Below, in pieces: positions 1 through 7,701 of a stretch of DNA of 38,552 nt. The first letter of the stretch is position 1. Every line of letters starts with the position of its first letter. Source of the stretch: Candidatus Altarchaeales archaeon WOR_SM1_SCG (GTDB taxonomy: Archaea > Altiarchaeota > Altiarchaeia > IMC4 > WOR-SM1-SCG); NCBI GenBank assembly GCA_001723845.1, contig MCBE01000278.1:1-38552 (forward strand). The letters are read 5' to 3'. The position numbers and the translations under genes are program-made. The notes beneath the pieces are model-generated. The model saw nothing but the letters and a program-made list of their open reading frames with translations, was not told the DNA's origin and searched no databases.

Positions 1-398
1 GTAAAACCCCTCCCGTCTTGCGTTCTTCGCGGCAATTTTGTGAATCCATCATCTTTCAAAATCCGATCAATCGTGTTGATGCTGACTTTGAGGTTTTCTT
101 CGCAGAGTTTATCATATATGTCATATACTGAAAGGTTCTTTTTTCTCCATGAGATTATCTTCCCAGTTACTTTTTCAGGTGTTCGCCGACCTTTTGGCCC
201 ATTCTTTTTTTCAGGGAAGAATTGCAGTTTTCCTTGTTTGAAATCTGAAACAATACCTTTGAATGTTGGGATAGCATAACCAAAACGCTTTGCGATTTTC
301 TTCTGCGTGGCTCCTTCTTCCAGATAATATGCCCTGAGGGCATCATACTTTTTTTGATCAGGGGTGTTCGGTTCCAGAAAATATTGTTGTGGGTCCAT
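1..398 (-). CDS. Transposase, N-terminal part (cut by window edge)
   Basis: Reading the minus strand from an ATG at 398 gives an open frame that runs off the window edge, about 132 residues. It begins MDPQQYFLEP and contains a helix-turn-helix-like stretch (YYLEEGATQKKIAKRFGY, about residues 24-41), a basic linker (GPKGRRTP) and a second HTH-like segment (NLSVYDIYDKLCEENLKVS). This arrangement is typical of the DNA-binding N-terminus of DDE transposases of the IS4/IS1634/IS630 type. The catalytic domain lies outside the window, so the IS family is not certain. It is not obviously co-transcribed with the hdrA operon. Confidence 0.7.
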   Translation of the reverse strand, partial: MDPQQYFLEPNTPDQKKYDALRAYYLEEGATQKKIAKRFGYAIPTFKGIVSDFKQGKLQFFPEKKNGPKGRRTPEKVTGKIISWRKKNLSVYDIYDKLCEENLKVSINTIDRILKDDGFTKLPRRTQDGRGF

Positions 399-849
399 TT
401 TTGGTGTGTAAGTGAGTTAATAGTATATAGAATTATGATACATACTATAAAAATGGATCGGTGCTAAATTCTGTGGATGTTAGAAAAAACAGATAGATAT
501 AGCACCCTCAATAATGTGTTTTCTATGAAACCATGTAACTATAGCTCGGATTTTTGAAAATTTTAGGTGTCATGTAGGTCATACTCTGAAGAGATAACAA
601 AATAATAACATATGTCCGCAGGTTAGTGATTTTGAGATTTTTCAGATGAAAAACTTGCAGAGAAGGTAGGGTTAATTATGATAGATAATGCCTCTGTGAA
701 AATCCCTGTTAAAAGTAAAAATAATGTAACTGTGTCAATTTATTTGATCGGTGGTGGTTAACAGATTAAGGTGATTATGTCGTTTCCGCACCAGATGTTA
801 AATATGTAATCATATCACATGACTGGTAAAAATGACTAAAAAGTTTGCA

Positions 850-874
850 TAATGAGAATCAAAGATTCTCGTTA
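850..874 (-). terminator. Short hairpin downstream of the hdr/nuo operon
   Basis: The sequence has 11-base arms around a 3-base loop (GAGAATC AAA GATTCTC core), with one G-T mismatch. It lies about 180 bases beyond the stop of the last gene of the minus-strand operon. A terminator or mRNA-end role is an inference; no long T-tract follows directly. A similar core (GAAAATC AAA GATTTTC) occurs at 18540-18556. Confidence 0.3.
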
Positions 875-892
875 TTCCAAAATTCAGTGAAT

Positions 893-977
893 TTTATTAC
901 GCAAGTTTTTAGTGGGTAAAAATGCGTTTTTGTGGAAATTACCATTTGATTGTATATTAGATAAATTGCGTAATAAA
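893..977. repeat. Perfect 12-bp inverted repeat with 61-bp spacer
   Basis: Arms TTTATTACGCAA (893-904) and TTGCGTAATAAA (966-977) are exact reverse complements. The spacer has no gene. It could be the ends of a small decayed mobile element or an RNA structure at the operon end; the sequence does not decide. Confidence 0.5.
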
Positions 978-1054
978 TGCCATTTACACGCCTGCTTCCT
1001 GGTGGGATGCAGATGCTCTGAAAATGGTGGTTAATCCGCAGCAAGCCCGATCTA

Positions 1055-4000
1055 TCATGACTCCTCAAGTATTGCTTCAACTTGAGCAGATATCTGCTTG
1101 TCTGTGAAATGTTTTTGTTGAATTGCTCCTGAAAGACATGCCGCCGAACATGATCCGCAACCCTTACAGAGTATCATTTCTACCTCCGCCGCCCCGTCTA
1201 CAATCTTTATTGCATCATAAGGGCAGACCTCAGCGCATAACCCACACCCCCTGCATTTATCTTTATCAACTGCTGCGACAACTCCCTCAATTTCTATTTC
1301 TTTCTTTGACAGCAGCGTGGAGGCTCTTGATGCGGCAGCACTTGCCTGTGAGATGCTTTCTGCTATGGTTTTAGGTGAGTGAGCCATGCCGCACAGGAAT
1401 ATGCCGTCTGTTGCGAAATCCACCGGACGCAACTTCATGTGAGCCTCAAGAAAGAATCCGTCTGAAGTCAGAGGCACCTTAAGCATCTTAGATAACTCCT
1501 TGTTGTCTTCCTGCGGGATTATAGCCGGACTTAACACCAGGAGGTCTGCATTTATCACTATCTTCCCCCCTATGGTCTGATCAAATACCTCAACTTCCAG
1601 ATCGCCTGTAACTTTCGGAGGATTATCTTCATCATACCTTATAAACAAAACACCTTTGCTTCTTGCTTCTTTATAGTATCTCTCATTGAACCCGTATGCT
1701 CTTACATCCCTGTAGAGGATGAAAACATTTGCTTCAGGATTCTTCTCCTTTATCTTTAATGCGTTTTTAATTGCATCGGAGCAGCATATTCTACTGCAAT
1801 ACGGTCTTTTGTCATTTCTTGATCCAACGCACTGTATCATAACAATGTTTTCAACATCTTCCGGTAATTTTTCTTCTAATTCAAGCTGCGTTACAACCCT
1901 CTCATCTCTTCCGTACAGGTACTCCTCCGGTTTGTATTCACATGCGCCTGTAGCGACAATAATCACCCCGCTTTTTATTTCCTCTCCTTTATTTGTTGTG
2001 GCTGTGAAGTTCCCGACGTATCCTTCTACACCATTGACCTGTGTGCTGGTGTGCACGTGAATTAATTTCTCTTTATTTATTTTTTCAATTAATTCTTCAA
2101 GGTATGTTTGAGGATTTTCACCTGTTAAGGTGTAGTGTATTCTACGCAAGTTTCCCCCGAGCATGGCTTCTCTTTCAATTAAATGAACCACGTAGCATTG
2201 ACTTGCCAGCTCCAGTGCTGCTGTCATTCCGGAGACCCCACCGCCCATCACAAGAGCAGTTGAGTTCATATCAACGCTTACTTTCTCAAGCGGTTTAAGT
2301 AATGCAGCTTTAGCAACCGCTGATTTAACCAGATCCTTTGCCTTTTCTGTTGCTTTCTCTGGCTCGTGCATATGAATCCAGGAGCATTGATCGCGGATAT
2401 TCGCCATCTCAAAGAGGTAGGGGTTTAAGCCAGCACCTCTTATGGTATCACGAAATAGAGGCTCGTGGGTTCTGGGACTGCAGGATGCTACAACCACCCG
2501 GTTAAGATTATATTTTTCTATCGCTTCTTTGATTTTCTCTTGCGAGTCCTGGGAACAAGTGTATAGGGTTTCACTGGCATACGCTACATTAGGGAGTGTT
2601 TTCGCATATTCCATAACTTCGCTGACATTAACCACACTGCCTATGTTTATGCCGCAGTGACAGATAAATGCCCCAATCCTTATTTTACCTCCAACGTCCC
2701 TCTCTGGCGGAAATTCCTTCTCCACCACAAGTTTCCCTCTCTGCGATGAAATCAACGAAGACGCTTTTGCTGCCGCACCGCTTGCCTGCGTCACGCTCTC
2801 AGGTATGTCCTTGGGCTCACAGAAAGCTCCACACACAAATACCCCTGGCTTAGAAGTCTCCAGGGGTGTTAGTTCACCGGTTTTGCAAAAACCGTGTTTA
2901 TTGAGATCGATCCCGAGTTTTCTACTGATGTTTTCAGCATCTTTTGCCGGAAGCAGCCCAACTGAAAGCACAACAATGTCAAACTCCTTGGTTTTTAATC
3001 CCCCGTCTTCTTCGTAAATCAACTTCAGATTCTTTGTTTTAGGGTCTTCTTCTATTGATGGGATGCATGGCGTGTACTTCACCCCCTGGGCTTTCGCTCT
3101 ATTTATGTATTGCTCGAATTCCTTGCCGTGTGCTCTTATATCAATGTAGAAGATATGGCATTCGGCATCACTGTGTTCTTTAACTATGACGGCTTCTTTG
3201 GTGGCTTGCATACAGCATACTGATGAACAGTATTCTCTTTTTTCGTCTCTTGAACCAACACATTGAATAAAAGCTATATTTTTTGGTTCTGTGTCATCAG
3301 ACGGTCTCTTGACTACGCCTTTTGACGGTCCTGATGCGCACATCATGCGTTCGAACTCTATGCTCGATACCACGTTAGGGTAGCGATCGTACCCGTACTC
3401 TGGTTTTTCCTTTGCATCAAATTCCTCGAATCCGGGGGCGAGTATGATTGATCCCACATCTAATTTAACAAGTTCGTCTTTCTGGTCATAATCAATAGCT
3501 TTAGCTTCGCAGAAGGTTTCACACACCTTACAGTCACCTGTAAGGTTGTAGACACAATTTTCTTTATCAATCACAGGAACATTAGGGACTGCTTGCGGGT
3601 ATTTTATATAAATAGCAGGTCTTGGTACCAGCCCTTCATCAAATTCCGAAGGGATTGGTATCGGTTTATTTATAGAAATTTCAGCTAAGTCGATCGCTTT
3701 AGTGGGGCAAACTAACGCACACGCACCACAGATTCTGCAGACCTCTGAGTACTCATCGAATGGCGGCATTAGCTTACGTTTTGTACCGCGATTTGCAAAA
3801 CCTATCGCACCAACGCCCATGACCTCATTGCAGATGCGAACGCATAATCCGCAGAGAATGCATTTGTTGCTTGGGTCTTCATTTAGTTTAAATCTGCGTT
3901 TCGCAACACCCATCTGGTCTGCTAATTCCCGGATCTCCTCCGAATCCGGACAGCGAGCCAGTAACAATTCCATGATCATCCGTCTGGTTTTTAGCACGAT

Positions 4001-4237
4001 ATCAGAGTCTGTTTTAACTTCAAGTCCTTCTTCTACAGGATGCGTACACGATGATGTTAACATGGATCTGCCGTTACTTATTATCTCGACTATACAAAGC
4101 CTGCATGCACCATAGGGGTCCAGTGACTTATGGTAGCAAAGCGTGGGTATCTGGATACCAATAGACTGCGCAACTTCCAGTAGGGTCTGGCATTCTTCTG
4201 CTTCAACTTCCCGTCCATTAATAATTAATTTTACCAT
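1055..4237 (-). CDS. hdrA: NuoG-type 2Fe-2S/4Fe-4S domain fused to the C-terminal part of one HdrA and a complete second HdrA
   Basis: A 1060-residue iron-sulfur flavoprotein. Residues 1-80 are a 2Fe-2S domain as in NuoG/FdhA (C34, C45, C48, C64). Two 4Fe-4S motifs follow (C126-C136 and C167-C177). From about residue 195 the sequence matches HdrA only from the middle of its ferredoxin insertion onward (EFDEGL, YPQAVPN, CVGSR, CSSVCC); the FAD-binding N-terminal half of this HdrA is missing here. From about 520 a second HdrA begins with the usual GAFICHCGINIG and runs to the end, with GGGVSG (FAD site), CVGSR, CSRICC and two C-terminal 4Fe-4S motifs. Known HdrA proteins bifurcate electrons at FAD between ferredoxin and a second acceptor. 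It is the third gene of a tight operon with nuoF and an HdrA/NuoE fusion, so the product is probably a cytoplasmic NAD(P)-linked bifurcating complex. The physiological partners are inferred. Confidence 0.88.
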   Translation of the reverse strand: MVKLIINGREVEAEECQTLLEVAQSIGIQIPTLCYHKSLDPYGACRLCIVEIISNGRSMLTSSCTHPVEEGLEVKTDSDIVLKTRRMIMELLLARCPDSEEIRELADQMGVAKRRFKLNEDPSNKCILCGLCVRICNEVMGVGAIGFANRGTKRKLMPPFDEYSEVCRICGACALVCPTKAIDLAEISINKPIPIPSEFDEGLVPRPAIYIKYPQAVPNVPVIDKENCVYNLTGDCKVCETFCEAKAIDYDQKDELVKLDVGSIILAPGFEEFDAKEKPEYGYDRYPNVVSSIEFERMMCASGPSKGVVKRPSDDTEPKNIAFIQCVGSRDEKREYCSSVCCMQATKEAVIVKEHSDAECHIFYIDIRAHGKEFEQYINRAKAQGVKYTPCIPSIEEDPKTKNLKLIYEEDGGLKTKEFDIVVLSVGLLPAKDAENISRKLGIDLNKHGFCKTGELTPLETSKPGVFVCGAFCEPKDIPESVTQASGAAAKASSLISSQRGKLVVEKEFPPERDVGGKIRIGAFICHCGINIGSVVNVSEVMEYAKTLPNVAYASETLYTCSQDSQEKIKEAIEKYNLNRVVVASCSPRTHEPLFRDTIRGAGLNPYLFEMANIRDQCSWIHMHEPEKATEKAKDLVKSAVAKAALLKPLEKVSVDMNSTALVMGGGVSGMTAALELASQCYVVHLIEREAMLGGNLRRIHYTLTGENPQTYLEELIEKINKEKLIHVHTSTQVNGVEGYVGNFTATTNKGEEIKSGVIIVATGACEYKPEEYLYGRDERVVTQLELEEKLPEDVENIVMIQCVGSRNDKRPYCSRICCSDAIKNALKIKEKNPEANVFILYRDVRAYGFNERYYKEARSKGVLFIRYDEDNPPKVTGDLEVEVFDQTIGGKIVINADLLVLSPAIIPQEDNKELSKMLKVPLTSDGFFLEAHMKLRPVDFATDGIFLCGMAHSPKTIAESISQASAAASRASTLLSKKEIEIEGVVAAVDKDKCRGCGLCAEVCPYDAIKIVDGAAEVEMILCKGCGSCSAACLSGAIQQKHFTDKQISAQVEAILEES

Positions 4238-4246
4238 GTTTTTACC

Positions 4247-6100
4247 TTACTTTATTATTACAGCTTTAAATTTACAGCTGTCAAAGCAAACCCCGCATTT
4301 AATGCATTTGCTATCGTCGATCTGGTGTGGCTCTTTTTTATCTCCCACAATTGCATCATGGGGGCATCGCTTCATACACAGACCACACCCCGTGCATTTA
4401 TCTTTATCTATTGTATATTGAATCAATTCTTTGCATACTCCCGCAGGACATCGTTTATCCACAATATGGGCGGTGTATTCATCTTTGAAATACTTTATGG
4501 TGGTTAACACGGGGTTGGGTGCCGTTCCGCCCAATGCACATAAAGATGATGCTTTAATGACCTGAGATAGTTCATCCAATAACTCAAGATCGCTTTCCTT
4601 TCCTTTACCCTCGCAGATGTCTGTTAAAATTGCGTGCATTTGCGTTATTCCTTCCCGGCAGGGAGTGCATTTACCACAGGATTCATTTTTCAGAAAATCA
4701 AGAAAATATTTTGCTACGTCAACCATGCATGTATTTTCATCCATCACTATCATTCCACCGGATCCCATCATGGCTCCTGACTCGGTTAGCCGCTCGTAAT
4801 CGACAGATAAATCCAGCAGCGGTTCCGGTATGCATCCGCCTGAGGGACCTCCTGTTTGAATTGCTTTGAATTTTTTATCATCTTTAATCCCGCCGCCGAT
4901 CTCGAAAATCATCTTCCTCAAACTTATTCCCATAGGTACCTCCACAAGACCTGTGTTATTAATCTTACCTACCAGGGAGAAAATCATCGTTCCCTTGCTT
5001 TTCTCAGTACCGATTCGGGAATACCAGTCTGCTCCCCGGTTAATAATCAATGGAACGTTAGCCCATGTTTTTACGTTGTTGATGTTGGTTGGTTTATCCC
5101 ATAGACCTTTTTGCGCGGGATACGGAGGTCTTGTCCTGGGTTCACCCACGCGTCCTTCTAATGAAGCTAAAAGAGCTGTTTCTTCACCACATACAAATGC
5201 ACCTGCTCCCCGGTAAATATTCAGCGTGAAATCAAAATCCACGCCTAAAATATTTTTACCTGAAAACCCCAGTTCCCCTGCCTGCGAGATTGCCAGGGTG
5301 AGATGCTTAAGTGCCAGCGGATACTCATCTCTTATATAGACGTAGCCCTTAGATGCGCCGATTGCATAAGCGCCTATGATCATTCCTTCTATAAGTGAAT
5401 GGGGATTTCCTTCAATGAGACTCCTATCCATGAATGCGCCGGGGTCGCCTTCGTCGGCGTTGCAGATTATGTATTTGATATCGCCCGGTGCATTTTTGCA
5501 GAATTCCCATTTCATGCCCGTAGGAAATCCTGCACCTCCACGACCCCGGAGTCCTGCGCGTTTTATCTCGTTAATTATCTGCTCAGGAGTCATACTCAAA
5601 ATCGCTTTAGCTAGAGCATTATAGCCGCCGATAGCAATGTAGTCCTCGATTTTTGTGGGATCGATCTTCTCGTTGTTCCCGAAAATTATGCGTTCCTGGT
5701 TCTTGTAGAATGGTATTTCATACTCGTGTGTGATTTTCTCACCGCTGACAGGATCAGTATAAAGCAAACGATCTATGATATTTCCTTTGATGATCGTTTC
5801 TGTAATGATTTCTTCTGCGTCCTTGGGTTTTACGCTGTGATAGAATATCTTCCGGGGGCGGATAAGCACGATTGGTCCTTTTTCACAAAAACCATGGCAT
5901 CCGGTAACAAGAACATCCACTTTATTCTCCAGATCCCGCTTCATAATTTCTTCTCTTAACGATGCAATGACCGCCTCAGAGCCATAGGCACCACAACCGG
6001 TACTTTTACACACTGCTATGCACGGTTTCTTGGCATCTCGTTTGGCGAGTATTTCGTTTCTAAGTTTTTCAAAACCCTTCACATCCTTAAGTTTTTTCAT
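4247..6100 (-). CDS. nuoF: NuoF/HydB-type NADH-binding flavoprotein subunit
   Basis: A 617-residue protein with the domain order of HydB/HndC-type NuoF subunits. It starts with a thioredoxin-like 2Fe-2S domain (C27, C31 or C36, C68, C72). Then come the FMN/NAD(H)-binding motifs (RGRGGAGFPTG near 185-195, GAGAFVCGEETAL near 298-310) and the NuoF 4Fe-4S ligands (ESCGKCTPC near 474-481, with C521). It ends with a two-cluster ferredoxin domain (CTGCGLCMKRC, CIKCGVCFDSC). Such subunits exchange electrons between NAD(H) and an Fe-S chain through FMN. Its start overlaps the stop of the upstream HdrA/NuoE gene (ATGA), and nine bases separate it from the downstream fusion, so the three are translationally linked. 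The electron direction in this organism is inferred. Confidence 0.93.
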   Translation of the reverse strand: MKKLKDVKGFEKLRNEILAKRDAKKPCIAVCKSTGCGAYGSEAVIASLREEIMKRDLENKVDVLVTGCHGFCEKGPIVLIRPRKIFYHSVKPKDAEEIITETIIKGNIIDRLLYTDPVSGEKITHEYEIPFYKNQERIIFGNNEKIDPTKIEDYIAIGGYNALAKAILSMTPEQIINEIKRAGLRGRGGAGFPTGMKWEFCKNAPGDIKYIICNADEGDPGAFMDRSLIEGNPHSLIEGMIIGAYAIGASKGYVYIRDEYPLALKHLTLAISQAGELGFSGKNILGVDFDFTLNIYRGAGAFVCGEETALLASLEGRVGEPRTRPPYPAQKGLWDKPTNINNVKTWANVPLIINRGADWYSRIGTEKSKGTMIFSLVGKINNTGLVEVPMGISLRKMIFEIGGGIKDDKKFKAIQTGGPSGGCIPEPLLDLSVDYERLTESGAMMGSGGMIVMDENTCMVDVAKYFLDFLKNESCGKCTPCREGITQMHAILTDICEGKGKESDLELLDELSQVIKASSLCALGGTAPNPVLTTIKYFKDEYTAHIVDKRCPAGVCKELIQYTIDKDKCTGCGLCMKRCPHDAIVGDKKEPHQIDDSKCIKCGVCFDSCKFKAVIIK

Positions 6101-7017
6101 GATTTTTCTCCTTCTTCAGATTTTTCATATTTATTAAAAAGAGTGTTAATTGTGCTGACTGTCGCAGGGTGATAGTCATTATCAACTACTACAACAGGTC
6201 CTAAAGCGCACGCTCCCAGGCAACTAACGGTTTCAAGAGTGAAATTTTGGTCTTTGGTTGTTTCACCGGGCTTTATTCCTAATTTTCTTTGTATCGTCTC
6301 CAGAACTTTCTGAGCACCACGGACATGACAAGCTGTTCCTACGCATACCTTAACCAGGTGTTTGCCTCGAGGTTTTAGACTGAATGCTGTATAGAAAGTT
6401 GCAACATGATATACCTGGCTTAAAGGAGTTTTTAGTTCTTCTGCAGTATATTTTAATGCATTCTCAGGCAGATAATTGAACTCTGCATTCATGTCCTGTA
6501 GAATCGAGATCAATGCTCCTTTTTCACCCCCATACCTATTAATTATCTCATCATATCTTTGCAGATCTTTCGCATCTATTCTGTCTCGTATACTAACAAC
6601 ATCAGGTATTTGTGGTATATTTTTTACCAGACATTTAGTTGTGCATACACCGCAGCCCGTGCACCTGGATTCATCTACAAATCGTGCTTTTTTCCTGACT
6701 TCTACTTTAAAATGCCCTGCACTACCTTTGATTTCTTCCAGCTCGGAATAAGTCAGAAGTTCAATATTCGGATGCCTCCCAACCTCAACCAACTTCGGTG
6801 CCATAATGCACATTGAACAGTCGTTTGTAGGGAATGTCTTGTCTAACTGAGCCATCGTGCCACCGATTGCTGGGGTCTTATCAAGTAAATAAACCTTGAA
6901 CCCCGACTCCGCTAGATCTAATGCGGACTGCATACCGGAAATCCCGCCGCCAACAACTAATACTGCACCTACGCATTCATCATCCTCTTTTTTCACCTTC
7001 CTTGAATTCATTATCAT
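6097..7017 (-). CDS. N-terminal half of an HdrA fused to NuoE (2Fe-2S thioredoxin-like subunit)
   Basis: A 306-residue fusion. Residues 18-130 match the middle of HdrA: FAD motif GGGISG (23-28), MAQLDKTFP, the conserved D-C-S-M-C (66-70), KLVEVGRHPNIELLTYSELE, and one ferredoxin motif C119-C122-C125-C129. The CHCG-containing HdrA N-terminal domain is absent. At about 135 the sequence switches to a NuoE domain (YGGEKGALISILQDMN, HVATFYTAFSLKPRG) with the 2Fe-2S ligands C225, C230, C266 and C270. The HdrA part stops in the ferredoxin insertion, just where the HdrA part of the 1060-residue protein begins. The two probably assemble into one HdrA (inference). It is the first gene of the operon; an in-frame ATG two codons downstream is an alternative start. 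Confidence 0.85.
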   Translation of the reverse strand: MIMNSRKVKKEDDECVGAVLVVGGGISGMQSALDLAESGFKVYLLDKTPAIGGTMAQLDKTFPTNDCSMCIMAPKLVEVGRHPNIELLTYSELEEIKGSAGHFKVEVRKKARFVDESRCTGCGVCTTKCLVKNIPQIPDVVSIRDRIDAKDLQRYDEIINRYGGEKGALISILQDMNAEFNYLPENALKYTAEELKTPLSQVYHVATFYTAFSLKPRGKHLVKVCVGTACHVRGAQKVLETIQRKLGIKPGETTKDQNFTLETVSCLGACALGPVVVVDNDYHPATVSTINTLFNKYEKSEEGEKS

Positions 7018-7098
7018 TATCTTTCAATTCACTGCCCCTGTCATTTATATCATGAAATATCATTTTTACGATTACAATCACTTTGTCATGCAATACTT

Positions 7099-7386
7099 CT
7101 ACATTTCTCTTCTCCCTTCACAAACTTTCTCGCATAGCCTGCAAACATTCTTTACTTCTCCAGGTCTATATACGGTTTCTTTTACCTTAACCTTAAAATC
7201 ACCGACATGACCATCCGTCTATTCTTGTAACATCTGCATAAATAATTAATTCAATATTTTTATGCTGTGCTGCTTCAACCATTTTTGGTGAAAGAATACA
7301 CAAACTTCAGTCAAGGGCAGGGAAGGTTTTATATTATGCCTGCAGTGGCAGACATAGACACCGATCCTTGGACGCTTATACGCCAT
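7099..7386 (-). pseudogene. Decayed hdrA fragment
   Basis: The minus strand from an ATG at 7386 encodes the start of an HdrA (RIGVYVCHC, then NI). It then jumps, by an apparent deletion of about a hundred codons with a frame change, to TFPALD-stop-SLCILSPKMVEAA and HKNIELIIYADVTRIDG. A 4-base insertion shifts the frame again, and the rest reads VGDFKVKVKETVYRPGEV with a CRLCEKVC remnant before a TAG at 7099-7101. The in-frame TGA (7307-7309) stands exactly where HdrA has the first cysteine of D-C-S-x-C. The pieces are collinear with HdrA, so this is a relic lying upstream of the intact operon. Confidence 0.8.
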
Positions 7387-7701
7387 TGTTTGTGTTTAAT
7401 CCTTTAACTTAAATATTAAATATGTATTAAAAAATATAGATTATCGTATGGTTTTATTCTCTCTATTTCAATTATTTTTAACAGGAATTTAATAATTAAA
7501 ACTACAATTAACAATATTTATAATTAATAATAATTAATAATTAATAATTAAAACTACAATTACAATTAACAGTATTTAATAATAATTAATAATTAAAACT
7601 ACAATTACAATTACAATTAAAAGTATTTAATAATAATTAATATATTTAACATTCATATTCAATAAAAATTTAAACAAAATAATAAAAAAAGATATATTAC
7701 A
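7387..7701. repeat. AT-rich spacer with about three degenerate tandem repeats
   Basis: Almost pure A+T between divergently oriented units. From about 7484 to 7650 a unit of roughly 50 bases recurs about three times, each copy holding AATAATTAATAATTAAAAC, TACAATTACAATTA and an A-G-TATTTAAT ending. Copies differ mainly in the number of ACAATT steps. It sits directly upstream of the molybdopterin oxidoreductase, so the promoter of that gene must lie in or beside it; TATA-like stretches are abundant and no single one stands out. Confidence 0.6.

Larger units (their letters stand above)
399..1054. other. Intergenic region without a convincing gene
   Basis: About 650 bases between the transposase start and the hdrA stop. 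Only very short open frames are present (for example a 27-codon frame beginning near 679 and ending in GGG-stop); none has a recognisable product. It contains two inverted repeats, listed separately, and lies directly downstream of the minus-strand hdr/nuo operon, so transcription of that operon probably ends here. Confidence 0.5.

Noticed and set aside
859-1080. A 73-codon minus-strand frame overlapping the end of the hdrA fusion gene
   Set aside because: It starts inside the hdrA coding region in another frame, its sequence resembles no protein, and it covers an inverted repeat.
7484-7650. Regularly repeated AT-rich units considered as a CRISPR array
   Set aside because: The units are contiguous and degenerate, with no unique spacers and no cas genes nearby.
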